DNA of 64,000 bases from Xanthomonas prunicola (GCF_002846205.1 NZ_PHKV01000002.1:558001-622000), one strand, 5' to 3'; positions 28,790 to 39,008 are shown, numbered from the stretch's first letter. Made by a program: numbers and translations. Notes: generated by a model not told the origin, from the sequence alone.

Positions 28790-30123
28790 TGCGCTCTCCG
28801 TTCGGGCACAGCGGTGCAGTCATCGTGACCACTGCACGCCGCGATGATGGCCGCACGCTGGGCATGCCGAAGCACGATCGACGGCTGCACGGCACGTAGC
28901 TGTGCAATGGCGGCATCCACGTCCTGAGCGCGGCCGCTGCGCACCAGCCAGGCGACAACGCTGGCAGCACTGCGCGAATAGCCCAGTGCGCAACACACCA
29001 GCGCCGGACCGTGCGCACGCGCCTGTTCAATCGCCTGCGCTGCGGTGCGCAATTGCGCTGGCGACGCTGCGACCAGGTCGAGCATCGGCACCACATGGTC
29101 GTGCGCACGTGCGGCGTACAACGACAACTCTGCAGAGACGTCGACGACTGCGGCAATCTCATCGCGTTGGCCGGGTAACGGAATCCGCCCCAACCATACG
29201 TCATCGCAGACCGCACGCGGCGATGGGGCGCGGCGCGTCCATAACCGAGAGTTGCACCATGCCGCCAACAGATACGGCGCATACAACCAGCGCGCGGCAA
29301 GACTCAACCGCCCATCGCCGCGCTTCTGGAACCCGCCCGGCCCCAGCAACGCGTAATTCAAACTCACCAGCACGACGGCCAGGGTGACCCACAGCAACCA
29401 TAGCGCTGCGCCGCCGCTCCACAGCGCAAGCGCGCCGCTGACCAGCGCGCCGGCCAGATACATCGCAGCCAACCGCCAACGCTGCGGGTCGTGGGCAAGC
29501 CGCGCCTGCGCGAAGGGTGCAGCGATACGCTCCGGCCACAGCCACACGCACAACCAGCCCGCCGCGAGCCCGGTGGGAATATCCACAAAGTGATGCTGAT
29601 ACGTGGTCAGCACCGACACGCCGATCAATGCGAACCAACCATGCAGCAGCCAGCGCCAGACACCGGAAAGATGCTGGGCATAGCGCACCCACAACACCAC
29701 CAACAGCACGATGTGCAGCGACGGTGCCTGATTGAAGGGTTTGTCGAAACCCAGCAGAACCGCGAACAACCAGCCGAACACGCCATCGGTCTCTGGCCGC
29801 ACGAAGCTGTAGCGCAGCGGCCACAGCAAGAAACACGCCACACAGATCACCTGCGCACTCAGCAGGCGCAATGCATGCGTGTCCAGCTCGCGGCGATTGC
29901 GGCAGACAAAAAACGACACTGCGTAAAACAGATCGATCGACCAATACGGCACGATGGTCCACGGCCAGAACGGCATGCCGTGTTCCCAGCCAAACACCAC
30001 CGACGACACCTGCGTTGCCCGCCCGGCCAGCGTATTGGCCAAGCCGTAGCTGAGGAAGAAAAACGGCCCCAGCAACGCCAGCCAGAGCGCGGCACGGCCG
30101 AACGGGCGCGCAGCTTGGCTCAT
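28786..30123 (-). CDS. ynbD: Fused PAP2-type membrane phosphatase and dual-specificity phosphatase (YnbD-like)
   Basis: 445 residues. The N-terminal 300 residues form a multi-helix membrane domain with PSLH (in NQAPSLHIVLLVV) and TTYQHHFVD, the two His motifs of the PAP2_3 branch that includes inositol phosphorylceramide synthase. The C-terminal 130 residues are a cysteine phosphatase with the CX5R loop CALGYSRS and an upstream general-acid Asp region (VVDVSAELSLY). The same fusion is seen in E. coli YnbD. A DSP-type domain beside CDP-alcohol phosphotransferases recalls PTPMT1, which dephosphorylates phosphatidylglycerophosphate; a phosphatase acting on a head-group phosphate is my inference. 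Overlaps both neighbours by ATGA. Confidence 0.92.
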   Translation of the reverse strand: MSQAARPFGRAALWLALLGPFFFLSYGLANTLAGRATQVSSVVFGWEHGMPFWPWTIVPYWSIDLFYAVSFFVCRNRRELDTHALRLLSAQVICVACFLLWPLRYSFVRPETDGVFGWLFAVLLGFDKPFNQAPSLHIVLLVVLWVRYAQHLSGVWRWLLHGWFALIGVSVLTTYQHHFVDIPTGLAAGWLCVWLWPERIAAPFAQARLAHDPQRWRLAAMYLAGALVSGALALWSGGAALWLLWVTLAVVLVSLNYALLGPGGFQKRGDGRLSLAARWLYAPYLLAAWCNSRLWTRRAPSPRAVCDDVWLGRIPLPGQRDEIAAVVDVSAELSLYAARAHDHVVPMLDLVAASPAQLRTAAQAIEQARAHGPALVCCALGYSRSAASVVAWLVRSGRAQDVDAAIAQLRAVQPSIVLRHAQRAAIIAACSGHDDCTAVPERRAQ

Positions 30124-31880
30124 GCGTCGATCCGTTGCGCCATCGACACGGTGAAGATGCCGAACGCATCGATGCGTTGCGCCACCTTGCGGAAACCCGC
30201 CGCCTCAACCAACGCATCCATCTCCTGCTGGCTACGCCGGCGCATCACCCAGGCCACGCCCTCGCGGTGGCTGGTCAGCGCGCGCGCAATGAATTCCAGC
30301 TGCGGATGCCAGGGCTGCCCGGTGTAGAGCAGGTAGCCACCCGGCTGCACCGCTGCAGCAAGACCGGCCAGCGAACGCGCGACCTGGTCGTTGTCGGCAA
30401 ACAGTTCGTACAGGCCGGACACCACCGCCAACGTCGGTGCCGGCTGCACCGCCGCCAACGCCGCCGGGTCGAACGCGTCGCCCTGCTCGAAACGTGCGAT
30501 GTCCCCTGCGCCCAACGTCTGGATCAGGACAGTGCCCTGGGTGACGTTGAGCGGGCTGAAATCACGTAGCACGATCGCATCGGCACGCTGCGCGCCGCTG
30601 CCCAACGCTTCAAGGACATACCGCCCGTGCCCGGCGGCGACATCCAGCACACGCACCGGCTTGCCGGCGCCACGCAGGCGTGACGTCGCATCGCGCAGCA
30701 ACTCGCCCAGATGGTTGCCGCGGATGCGGATGCCGCGCCAGCCGATCGCATTGAGATACGTGCGGTCGATCATGCGGCCCAGCGGCCCGCGGCCACGCGC
30801 CTGATTGCGATAGATGTAATCCAGCGTACTGCCCGAATCGAAGCCGGTCTGCAGCCCAAGCGCGATGCCCTCGGAGAGCTTTCCGCCCAGGCGCAGGCCG
30901 GCACGCACGCCACGCCAGCGCAGGTCTTGCAGGCTGTTGCGCTGCGGCGGCCAGGCCAGCCGTTCGGCCTCTTCGAAACTGGGCCCGGCGCGGTGCGCAT
31001 CGCGCAACTCGGCACGCACCGGCGGCTGTGCAAAACGCGCTTGAACGAACTGGCGGATATGCGCGATCGCAATCGCACGATCGCGCTCGCCCAGGGTGTC
31101 GTGGAAGAACCCAGGCAACCAGTGGCGCTGTTTGATCGGCGACCGCAGGTTTTCATAGAAGCGGTCCTGCGGACCGCGATGCACGACAAAATCCGCGCCG
31201 GAGACCAGCAACTGGGTCGGCACGGTGATCGCCTGCGCATCGTCCACCACGCGATCGGCCGCTGCAGACAGGCCAAGCAACACACGTACCGAAATGGGGC
31301 GGGTGATCAACGGATCGGCGCGATAGCTTTCCACGCGCGCCGGATCATGCGTCAACCATTGCGGCTTGACGTAACTGTTGACGAAAAAGTTACCGCGCAG
31401 CGCATGCAGCAGTGCCAGCCCGGCGCGCGCAAAAGGCACGTACAACTTCACCCTGAACGCCGGCGATGCCAGCACCAGGGCGCGCAGCGGCGGGGCGTAA
31501 TCGTGCACCCAGGTGGCGGCCACCACCGCGCCCACACTCTGCGCAATCACCACGATGTCTTGCACCGCGATGCCATGGGTGGCGCGAAGATGCGCGATGA
31601 AACTGTCCAGATCGCGCACCAACGCCTCGAAGCCAGGCGCATCGCCGCGCACGCCGGGCGAGCGACCGTTGCCGCGTGCGTCCCAGGCGAAGAACTGCGT
31701 GTCGGGCATGTCGAGCTCTTCGGCCAGATGCATCACCCGGCCGGAGTGCTCGTGGCCGCGATGCAGCAACACCACCGCCTTGGGCGTGCCGGTGGCAGCG
31801 GCATCGTGCAGCGGCCAATGCCGGTAAAACAGCGGCGCACCATCGAAACTGACGAACTCGCGCTCTAGCACTGTGCGCAT
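30120..31880 (-). CDS. ynbC: Fused alpha/beta hydrolase and SAM methyltransferase (YnbC-like)
   Basis: 586 residues from ATG 31880 (MRTVLEREFVSFDGAPLFYR), close to the 585 of E. coli YnbC. Residues 1-290 are a monoglyceride-lipase-like alpha/beta hydrolase: AWDARGNGRSPG, the nucleophile region IVVIAQSVGAVVAA (Ser in the AQSVG elbow), a GADFVVH acid region and FFHDTLGE with the probable catalytic His. After a linker, residues about 385-586 form a class I methyltransferase (VRVLDVAAGHGRYVLEAL). It presumably acts on lipids, perhaps deacylating and methylating one product. An 88-bp gap separates it from the YnbA-like gene upstream; it overlaps the YnbD-like gene by ATGA. Confidence 0.92.
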   Translation of the reverse strand: MRTVLEREFVSFDGAPLFYRHWPLHDAAATGTPKAVVLLHRGHEHSGRVMHLAEELDMPDTQFFAWDARGNGRSPGVRGDAPGFEALVRDLDSFIAHLRATHGIAVQDIVVIAQSVGAVVAATWVHDYAPPLRALVLASPAFRVKLYVPFARAGLALLHALRGNFFVNSYVKPQWLTHDPARVESYRADPLITRPISVRVLLGLSAAADRVVDDAQAITVPTQLLVSGADFVVHRGPQDRFYENLRSPIKQRHWLPGFFHDTLGERDRAIAIAHIRQFVQARFAQPPVRAELRDAHRAGPSFEEAERLAWPPQRNSLQDLRWRGVRAGLRLGGKLSEGIALGLQTGFDSGSTLDYIYRNQARGRGPLGRMIDRTYLNAIGWRGIRIRGNHLGELLRDATSRLRGAGKPVRVLDVAAGHGRYVLEALGSGAQRADAIVLRDFSPLNVTQGTVLIQTLGAGDIARFEQGDAFDPAALAAVQPAPTLAVVSGLYELFADNDQVARSLAGLAAAVQPGGYLLYTGQPWHPQLEFIARALTSHREGVAWVMRRRSQQEMDALVEAAGFRKVAQRIDAFGIFTVSMAQRIDA

Positions 31881-31968
31881 CGAAGCATCCTGAAAAAATC
31901 GAAGAGGTTGAATCGCAAAGATCACCCCGCAGGCAGCGCGCCCGGCGGTGCTGCTGCAGGATGTGCCA

Positions 31969-32586
31969 CTAGGCGCCTGCGGGCGCCTCGGCCAGGCCAG
32001 ACCGCACCCGCCGCCACACCGTGACCACGCAGGCCAGACTCAGCGCAATGGCCGCCCAGGTGACCCCGCGCGCACCCAGCAGCCCGCTGGCCAGGCCCAC
32101 ACCCAGCACGCCGATGACGAAGGCGCGGTCGCTCTTGCCCATCGGCCCGTCGTAACGGCGGCTGGCACCGACCATCAGGCCGAGCACGCCGGCGTATTCG
32201 GTCAGCGCCGCCAACAGCGCGAAGATCCATAGCCAGTGCACGCTCACACCGGGCACGCCAAGCAGGCTCAAGTACAACGCGGCGTCGGCCACCACATCGC
32301 ATAATTCGTTGAGGTAGGCGCCCAGCCGCGATTGCTGGCCGAACTCGCGCGCCAGCATGCCGTCCACCGCATTGAGCGCCATGCGCAGCAGCATCCACAC
32401 CGGCAGCAACAGATACAGCAGCGGCCAGCTGGGGCCGCCGCGCAACACGACCGCCGCCGCCATCAGCGACACCGCCGCTGCGATAAGCGTTACCTGATTG
32501 GCGGTGATGCCGCCGCGATACAGCGCGCCCACCATCGGCCGCAGCAGCGCCTGGAAGCGTCCCTTCAATGCGTAGATCGAAGCCAT
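31969..32586 (-). CDS. ynbA: CDP-alcohol phosphatidyltransferase, YnbA type
   Basis: 205 residues from ATG 32586, or 211 from ATG 32604; neither has a clear SD. The signature is complete: [18 protein letters not shown], then [12 protein letters not shown], with the four-residue insertion (GAYLNELCD) typical of this branch. Six membrane helices are visible. Enzymes of this family displace CMP from CDP-diacylglycerol with an alcohol such as glycerol phosphate, inositol phosphate or serine; the alcohol here is unknown. First gene of an eight-gene operon, divergent from purH with only 55-73 bp between starts. Confidence 0.92.
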   Translation of the reverse strand: MASIYALKGRFQALLRPMVGALYRGGITANQVTLIAAAVSLMAAAVVLRGGPSWPLLYLLLPVWMLLRMALNAVDGMLAREFGQQSRLGAYLNELCDVVADAALYLSLLGVPGVSVHWLWIFALLAALTEYAGVLGLMVGASRRYDGPMGKSDRAFVIGVLGVGLASGLLGARGVTWAAIALSLACVVTVWRRVRSGLAEAPAGA

Positions 32587-32622
32587 ACGGGGTGTTGAGT
32601 CCATTCGAGCGCTGGCGCAGCC

Positions 32623-32628
32623 TACAAT
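32623..32628 (+). promoter_or_regulatory. Possible -10 element of purH
   Basis: TACAAT (5 of 6 match to TATAAT) lies 32 bases before the purH ATG in the short purH/ynbA divergent spacer. No good -35 is seen at the right distance. Confidence 0.35.
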
Positions 32629-32659
32629 ATCGGCTGCTCCGCAACGACATCCCCCACCG

Positions 32660-34243
32660 ATGGCCTCTGATTTCCTACCCGTGCGCCGGGCCCTGCTCTC
32701 CGTTTCCGACAAGACCGGCCTGATCGACCTGGCCCGCGCGCTGGTCGCGCGCAACGTCGAGCTGCTGTCCACCGGCGGCACAGCCAAGGCGATCCGCGAG
32801 GCGGGCCTGCCAGTGAAAGACGTCGCCGACCTTACTGGCTTCCCGGAAATGATGGACGGTCGCGTCAAGACCCTGCACCCGCTGGTGCACGGTGGCCTGC
32901 TGGGACGCGCCGGTGTCGATGAAGCGGTGATGGCCGAACACGGCATCGTGCCGATCGACCTGCTGGTGCTGAACCTGTATCCGTTCGAATCGGTGACGGT
33001 CCAAGCCGATTGCACGCTGGCCGACGCGGTGGAAAACATCGACATCGGCGGCCCCGCGATGCTGCGCAGCGCGGCCAAGAACTTCGCCCGCGTGGCAGTG
33101 GCCACCGACCCGGCCCAGTACGCCGACCTGCTGGCCGAACTGGAAGCAAACGACGGCCAGCTGTCGGCGGCCAAGCGCTTTGCGCTCTCCGTGGCCGCAT
33201 TCAACCGCGTGGCGCAGTACGACGCGGCGATCAGCAACTATCTCTCGGCAGTGGCCGACAGCACCGAAAACGTGCCAACGCGCAGCCCGTTCCCGGCGCA
33301 GATCAATTCCAACTTCATCAAGGTGATGGACCTGCGCTACGGCGAGAACCCGCACCAGTCCGGCGCGTTCTACCGCGACCTGTATCCGGTGCCGGGCACG
33401 CTGGCCACCTTCCAGCAACTGCAGGGCAAGGAGCTCAGCTACAACAACCTGGCCGATGCCGATGCAGCGTGGGAATGCGTGCGCCAGTTCGATGCGCCGG
33501 CCTGCGTGATCGTCAAGCACGCCAATCCCTGCGGTGTGGCAGTGGGCGCAGCCTGCGGCGATGCCTACGAACTGGCCTACGCGACCGACCCGACCAGCGC
33601 ATTCGGCGGCATCCTGGCCTTCAACAAGACGCTCGATGCAGCAACGGCCAAAGCCATCCTCGATCGCCAGTTCGTCGAAGTGCTGATCGCGCCGGATTAC
33701 GAGGCCGGCGCGCTGGAATACGCCACCAAGAAGGCCAACGTGCGCGTGCTCAAGATTCCGCACGGCAATGGCCTCAACAACTACGACACCAAGCGGATCG
33801 GCTCGGGCCTGTTGATGCAATCGGCCGACAACCGCGGCATGTCGCTGGGCGAACTGAGCGTGGTCACCCAGCGCGCACCCAATGAGGCGGAACTGGGCGA
33901 TCTGCTGTTCGCCTGGCGCGTGGCCAAGTACGTCAAATCCAACGCCATTGTCTATGCCAAGGACAACCGCACCATTGGCGTGGGCGCCGGGCAGATGAGC
34001 CGCGTGGTCAGCGCCAAGATCGCCGCGCTCAAGGCCGAAGAAGCCAAGCTCACGGTGGCCGGCTCGGTGATGGCATCGGATGCGTTCTTCCCGTTCCGCG
34101 ACGGCATCGACGCTGCGGCCGCGGCCGGCATCAAGGCGGTGATCCAGCCGGGCGGCTCGATGCGCGATGGCGAAGTGATCGCTGCCGCCGACGAACACGG
34201 CATTGCGATGGTGTTCACCGGCGTGCGCCACTTCCGGCATTGA
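32660..34243 (+). CDS. purH: Bifunctional AICAR formyltransferase/IMP cyclohydrolase PurH
   Basis: 527 residues starting [20 protein letters not shown]. It does the last two steps of IMP synthesis: formyl transfer to AICAR and ring closure. The N-terminal IMP cyclohydrolase (about 1-200) carries [21 protein letters not shown] and GRVKTLHP. The C-terminal formyltransferase has [19 protein letters not shown] with the catalytic Lys-His, [11 protein letters not shown], and the terminal [11 protein letters not shown] lipoprotein gene (24 bp downstream) and purD follow in the same direction, so a purine operon with an inserted lipoprotein gene is likely. Confidence 0.99.
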   Translation: MASDFLPVRRALLSVSDKTGLIDLARALVARNVELLSTGGTAKAIREAGLPVKDVADLTGFPEMMDGRVKTLHPLVHGGLLGRAGVDEAVMAEHGIVPIDLLVLNLYPFESVTVQADCTLADAVENIDIGGPAMLRSAAKNFARVAVATDPAQYADLLAELEANDGQLSAAKRFALSVAAFNRVAQYDAAISNYLSAVADSTENVPTRSPFPAQINSNFIKVMDLRYGENPHQSGAFYRDLYPVPGTLATFQQLQGKELSYNNLADADAAWECVRQFDAPACVIVKHANPCGVAVGAACGDAYELAYATDPTSAFGGILAFNKTLDAATAKAILDRQFVEVLIAPDYEAGALEYATKKANVRVLKIPHGNGLNNYDTKRIGSGLLMQSADNRGMSLGELSVVTQRAPNEAELGDLLFAWRVAKYVKSNAIVYAKDNRTIGVGAGQMSRVVSAKIAALKAEEAKLTVAGSVMASDAFFPFRDGIDAAAAAGIKAVIQPGGSMRDGEVIAAADEHGIAMVFTGVRHFRH

Positions 34244-34267
34244 TGTCACCGACACAGGGCTAGGTCG

Positions 34268-35113
34268 ATGCAGCGTTTGGGTTGTTTTGCCGCGTTCATT
34301 GCGACCGCCGTACTGTTGAGCGCGTGCAAGCAAAGTCCTGCGCCGGCTGCGGCGCCGGTTGCCGCGGCCCCTGCAGCGCCCGCCAACAGCGCCCATCTGA
34401 GCCGCACCGAGCGGCTAGATGGGTTCTTGCGCACGCGCTACGGTGCCAAGGCCGGCCTGGCCACGCAATGGAGCGGTGAAGCCGACGGTTTCAAGGCCGA
34501 TAGCCAGGTCTGCGCCGAACAACCGGTCGTGGTGGGCGAACAGGTGCAGCAACTGCTGGCGGTCTGCCACAACCTCAGCGATGGCGGCCACGGCAACCCT
34601 GGTCTGATCGATTTCTTCGTGCTGCGTGGCGACGGCGACGGCTTCAAGGTGGTGGCCGAAAAGCTGTCCGACACCTTCGGCAGCGATGGCAATCCCGGCA
34701 GCGTGGACGTGCTGCGGCTAGGCAGCGACTTCTACGGCTTTGCCGTGCACAGTTTCTGGATGGGCCAGGGCCTGATGCTGCAATCGCAGGATCTGGTCGT
34801 GCCGGGCCCCAAGGGGCTGGTCAATGCCGGCTCGCTGCGTGCGCATATCGACAACAGCGGTGCACTGGCCTGCGACGACGCTGCGCGCGAGCCGGACCAG
34901 ACGCAGGCGCAGTGCCTTGCCGGGGCCTTCGATGTGGATTTCGCGCTGGACGTGGACAACAGCAGGCCGCAGGCGCGTACCTGGCCGCTGCGTGTTCACG
35001 AGCACGGCAGCGATTGCGGGGTTGCCCTCGACAAGACGCACGTGTTCGCACTCGACCCCAAGACCTGGACTTACCCATTTCCCAACGCACTGCAGCGCGA
35101 AGGCTGCAGGTAG
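34268..35113 (+). CDS. Lipoprotein of unknown function between purH and purD
   Basis: 281 residues. A lipobox LLSAC (Cys20) predicts lipid attachment in the periplasm. It is followed by a Pro/Ala linker and a soluble domain starting at TERLDGFLRTRYG. Paired cysteines (CAEQ...AVCHN and CDDAAREPDQTQAQC) suggest disulfides. I do not recognise a known domain. It starts 24 bp after purH and ends 35 bp before purD, so it is probably co-transcribed with purine genes though no link is obvious. Confidence 0.85.
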   Translation: MQRLGCFAAFIATAVLLSACKQSPAPAAAPVAAAPAAPANSAHLSRTERLDGFLRTRYGAKAGLATQWSGEADGFKADSQVCAEQPVVVGEQVQQLLAVCHNLSDGGHGNPGLIDFFVLRGDGDGFKVVAEKLSDTFGSDGNPGSVDVLRLGSDFYGFAVHSFWMGQGLMLQSQDLVVPGPKGLVNAGSLRAHIDNSGALACDDAAREPDQTQAQCLAGAFDVDFALDVDNSRPQARTWPLRVHEHGSDCGVALDKTHVFALDPKTWTYPFPNALQREGCR

Positions 35114-35148
35114 CCCCCCCCTTTCCCCCGTACTAGCGAGCAGCTCCC

Positions 35149-36444
35149 TTGAAAATCCTTGTCATCGGCTCCGGCGGCCGTGAACATGCCCTGGCCTGGA
35201 AGATCGCGCAGTCCGCGCACGTGAGCGAGGTGCTGGTGGCACCGGGCAATGCCGGCACTGCCACCGAAGCCAAATGCCGCAATGTCGCGATCAAGGTCGA
35301 TGACCTCGACGGCCTACTGGCACTGGCGCAGCGCGAAGCCGTCGCGCTCACCGTGGTCGGCCCGGAAGTGCCGCTGGTGCTGGGCGTGGTCGACCGCTTC
35401 CACGCCGCCGGCCTGCGCATCTTCGGACCCACCGCCAAAGCCGCGCAGTTGGAGGGCAGCAAGGCCTTCGCCAAGGATTTCCTCGCACGCCACGGCATCC
35501 CCACGGCGTATTACGCGGTGCATACGGACGTGGATGCGGCGCTTGCGTATGTGCGCGAAAAAGGCGCGCCGATCGTGGTCAAGGCCGATGGCCTGGCCGC
35601 CGGCAAGGGCGTGATCGTGGCGATGACCTTGGCAGAAGCCGAAGACGCGGTGCGCGACATGCTTTCCGGCAATGCCTTCGGCGACGCCGGCGCACGCGTG
35701 GTCATCGAAGAATTTCTCGATGGCGAAGAAGCCAGCTTCATCTCGATGGTCGACGGCACCCACGCCTTGCCGATGGCCACCAGCCAGGACCACAAACGTG
35801 TCGGCGATGGCGACACCGGCCCCAATACCGGCGGCATGGGTGCGTATTCGCCGGCCCCGGTGGTCACGCCCGAGGTGCATGCGCGCGTCATGCGCGAGGT
35901 GGTCGAGCCGACCGTGCAGGGCATGATCGCCGACGGTGTGCCGTTCACCGGCTTTCTCTACGCTGGGCTGATGATCGATGCGCATGGCGCGCCCAAGGTG
36001 ATCGAATTCAACGTGCGCTTCGGCGACCCGGAAACCCAGCCGGTGATGCTGCGCCTGCAGTCGGACCTGGTCGATCTGCTCAACGCGGCCATCGACGGCA
36101 AGCTCGACCGCACGCAAGCGCAGTGGGACCCGCGTCCGTCGCTGGGCGTGGTGATCGCCGCCAGTCCCTATCCGGAAAGCCCGGTCACCGGCGAGATCAT
36201 CACCGGCCTGGACCAGGTGCCGGCCAGCGCCAAGGTCTTCCATGCCGGCACCGCGCTGAATGCCGACGGGCAGGTGATCAGCGCCGGTGGCCGCGTGCTG
36301 TGCGTGGCCGCCCTGGGCGACAGCGTGCAGGACGCCCAGCGCACCGCCTACGCCGGCCTGCAGCCGATCCACTGGCCCAGCGCCTTCCAGCGCAGCGATA
36401 TCGGCTGGCGTGCCATCGCCCGCGAGCAGCAGGCGCAGGCCTGA
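35149..36444 (+). CDS. purD: Phosphoribosylamine-glycine ligase PurD
   Basis: 431 residues from TTG 35149 (MKILVIGSGGREHALAWKI), the standard PurD N-terminus, with no better start nearby. An ATP-grasp ligase joining glycine to phosphoribosylamine in purine synthesis. Motifs: GSGGREHAL (8-16), the ATP-grasp region PIVVKADGLAAGKGV, DHKRVGDGDTGPNTGGMGAYSP, and FNVRFGDPETQ with metal-binding Glu/Asn. It is third in the purH-lipoprotein-purD unit. A 24-bp palindromic intergenic repeat follows its stop. Confidence 0.98.
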   Translation: MKILVIGSGGREHALAWKIAQSAHVSEVLVAPGNAGTATEAKCRNVAIKVDDLDGLLALAQREAVALTVVGPEVPLVLGVVDRFHAAGLRIFGPTAKAAQLEGSKAFAKDFLARHGIPTAYYAVHTDVDAALAYVREKGAPIVVKADGLAAGKGVIVAMTLAEAEDAVRDMLSGNAFGDAGARVVIEEFLDGEEASFISMVDGTHALPMATSQDHKRVGDGDTGPNTGGMGAYSPAPVVTPEVHARVMREVVEPTVQGMIADGVPFTGFLYAGLMIDAHGAPKVIEFNVRFGDPETQPVMLRLQSDLVDLLNAAIDGKLDRTQAQWDPRPSLGVVIAASPYPESPVTGEIITGLDQVPASAKVFHAGTALNADGQVISAGGRVLCVAALGDSVQDAQRTAYAGLQPIHWPSAFQRSDIGWRAIAREQQAQA

Positions 36445-36451
36445 ACCGCGT

Positions 36452-36475
36452 CCTTCCCCCGCCGGCGGGGGAAGG
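36452..36475. repeat. Palindromic intergenic repeat after purD
   Basis: CCTTCCCCCGCC followed at once by GGCGGGGGAAGG, then GTGCCCGAAGGGCGGATGGG. This layout is a common dispersed intergenic element in xanthomonads as far as I recall, and may serve as the purD 3' hairpin. The remaining bases 36476-36794 show no gene. Confidence 0.65.
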
Positions 36476-36794
36476 TGCCCGAAGGGCGGATGGGGGGCAA
36501 GCACGGACATCCGCTGGTTGTCGGCCGAACAGAGCAACAGATCGCTGGTGGTCGCCGACAAGGCGGTATTCAAGCTCGCGACCACAGGTTGCAAGGTCGC
36601 CAAGCGCGATAGACGGCCGTGCAGCTGGCCTGACGCGCAGTTCGCACGGCTGCGTGCAGCGGGGCTGCGGGGCAATCGCGTACTCCGCTCCAGTCCGCAC
36701 ACATGCCGGCTACTGACAAAGGACTAGCCCCTGTCCACACCGGCGGCGCGCGCCTGCGGCAATAATGCCGGGCACGCTTGCCCATCGACAGACC

Positions 36795-39008
36795 GTGGCC
36801 ACCACTTCCTTCGAAACCCGCCTCAGCCGCCTGTGGGCCCATGAAAAGGCCAGCTATGGCCTGCGTGTGTTCATCGCGCTGGCGGTGGCGATGGGCGTGT
36901 GCTGGCACTGGCAGCAACTCACCGCGGTACCGGCGCTGTTCCTCGGCGCGATCGCCAGCGCCATCGCCGAGACAGACGACAACTGGCTGGGCCGCATCAA
37001 GTCGGTGCTGCTGTCGCTGCTGTGCTTCGCCGCCGCTGCCGCGTCGGTGGTACTGCTGTTTCCGTATCCGCTGCCGTTCGTGATCGGCATGGCGCTGGCC
37101 ACGTTCTCGTTGACGCTGCTCGGTGCGCTGGGCGAGCGCTATGCCTCGATCGCGCAGGCGACGGTCGCCTTGTCGATCTACGCCATGATCGGCATGGACC
37201 AACATGGCAGCCACCATCCGTCGATCGCCTGGCACGGCGCGGCGCTGCTGCTGATCGGGGCGACCTGGTACGGCGTGCTGTCGATCCTGTGGACCCTGCT
37301 GTTCGCCAATCGCCCGGTGCGCGAGCGGCTGTCGCGGTTGTTTTTCGAATTGGGCCGCTATCTCAAGCTCAAGGCCGATCTGTTCGAACCAGTGCGCCAG
37401 AGCGATCTGCATGCACGCCGGCTGGCATTGGCCGAACAGAACGCCAAGGTGGTCGGCGCGCTCAACGCGGCCAAGACCGCGATCATGAGCCGCTTCGGTC
37501 GCTCGGGGCGACCGGGCGTGCAATCTGGCCTGTATTTCCGGCTGTATTACATGGCGCAGGAATTTCATGAGCGGGCCAGCTCGTCGCATTACCCGTACGA
37601 AGCGCTGACCGACGCATTCTTCCATAGCGACGTGCTGTATCGCTGCCAGCGCCTGCTCGCCTTGCAAGGCAAGGCGTGCGCGGCGTTGGGCGAGGCGATC
37701 CGCCTACGGCATCCGTTCGATTACGGCGACAAAAGCCGCCTGGCCACCGAAGACCTGCGCCAGTCGCTGGATTATCTGCACGCGCGCGCCGACCCCGCAC
37801 TGGCACGCCTGCTCGGCGCACTGGAACTGCTGGTGACCAATCTGCAGAGCATCGAACGCAGGTTGTCGGAAGCAGCGCAATCCGATTCCACCAGCGACAA
37901 CCTCGATACCCGGCTGCGCGATTCCTCGCCACATACCTTGCGCGAAATGGGCGCACGGCTGGTGCAGCAACTCACGCCCGGCTCGGTGCTGTTCCGCCAC
38001 GGCCTGCGCATGGCCATCGCGCTGCTGGTCGGCTACGCCATCATGCAGTCCATCCATGCCGACAACGGGTACTGGATCCTGCTTACCACTGCGTTCGTGT
38101 GCCGGCCCAATTACGGCGCCACGCGCTTGCGACTGGTGCAACGCATCGCCGGCACCCTGATCGGCCTGGTCGCCACCTGGGCGCTGATGCAGCTGTTCCC
38201 CGGGACCGAAGTGCAGTTGCTGCTGGCGCTGGTTGCGGCGCTGGTGTTCTTCATCACCCGCACCGATCGCTACATGCTGGCCACCGCCGGCATCACGGTG
38301 ATGGCGCTGTTCTGCTTCAACCTGCTCGGCAATGGCTTCGTGCTGATCTGGCCGCGCCTGATCGACACGCTGATCGGCTGCGCCATTGCGGCCGCCGCGT
38401 CGTTCCTGATCCTGCCGGACTGGCAGGGCCGTCGCCTCAACCAGGTGATGGCCACGGTGCTGGCCAGCTGCGCGCGTTATCTCACCCAGGTACTGGAGCA
38501 ATACGCCAGCGGCATGCGCGACGACCTGCCCTACCGCATCGCACGCCGCGACATGCATAACGCCGATGCCGCGTTGTCCGTGGCGTTATCCAACATGCTG
38601 CGCGAACCCGGCCGCTACCGGCGCAATCTGGATGCGGGCTTTCGCTTTCTGGCGTTGTCCAACACCTTGCTCGGCTATCTGTCTGCACTGGGCGCGCATC
38701 GCGCCGCGCTCGAGGGCGAACACGACGCCACCATCGCCAAGGCCGGCGAGTACCTGCAGCGCGCGCTGAGCGAAATCGCCAGCGCACTCGGCCAGCGCCA
38801 ACCGCTGCCGGTACACGACGAAAGCGAAGAACTCGCCACCGCCGAAGCGCTGGAACACCACGCCGTGCAGTTGCCACCCAAACAACGCCTGGTACGCGAC
38901 CAGCTGGCATTGACGCTGCGCCTGCTTCCCAAGCTGCGTGCTGCAGCATTGGCGGTGACGACGGCACCGGCAGAGAATCCGCCGCGTCTGGCGATCAACA
39001 AGGCCTAG
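36795..39008 (+). CDS. yccS: YccS-type inner membrane protein (FUSC family transporter)
   Basis: 737 residues from GTG 36795 (MATTSFETRLSRLWAHEKAS), preferred over an upstream TTG because the family starts here. Two sets of five to six membrane helices (about 20-170 and 395-520) flank a long cytosolic region. The second set includes YWILLTTAFVCRPNYGATR, typical of YccS/YhfK and FUSC proteins related to aromatic acid or fusaric acid efflux. A C-terminal helical domain (about 530-700) follows. Function in xanthomonads is unknown; export of an aromatic or amphipathic compound is the family guess. It stands alone. Confidence 0.88.
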   Translation: MATTSFETRLSRLWAHEKASYGLRVFIALAVAMGVCWHWQQLTAVPALFLGAIASAIAETDDNWLGRIKSVLLSLLCFAAAAASVVLLFPYPLPFVIGMALATFSLTLLGALGERYASIAQATVALSIYAMIGMDQHGSHHPSIAWHGAALLLIGATWYGVLSILWTLLFANRPVRERLSRLFFELGRYLKLKADLFEPVRQSDLHARRLALAEQNAKVVGALNAAKTAIMSRFGRSGRPGVQSGLYFRLYYMAQEFHERASSSHYPYEALTDAFFHSDVLYRCQRLLALQGKACAALGEAIRLRHPFDYGDKSRLATEDLRQSLDYLHARADPALARLLGALELLVTNLQSIERRLSEAAQSDSTSDNLDTRLRDSSPHTLREMGARLVQQLTPGSVLFRHGLRMAIALLVGYAIMQSIHADNGYWILLTTAFVCRPNYGATRLRLVQRIAGTLIGLVATWALMQLFPGTEVQLLLALVAALVFFITRTDRYMLATAGITVMALFCFNLLGNGFVLIWPRLIDTLIGCAIAAAASFLILPDWQGRRLNQVMATVLASCARYLTQVLEQYASGMRDDLPYRIARRDMHNADAALSVALSNMLREPGRYRRNLDAGFRFLALSNTLLGYLSALGAHRAALEGEHDATIAKAGEYLQRALSEIASALGQRQPLPVHDESEELATAEALEHHAVQLPPKQRLVRDQLALTLRLLPKLRAAALAVTTAPAENPPRLAINKA

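Noticed and set aside
32675..34396. 573-residue minus-strand frame opposite purH
   Set aside because: Shadow of purH; His/Gly/Arg-rich with no domain.
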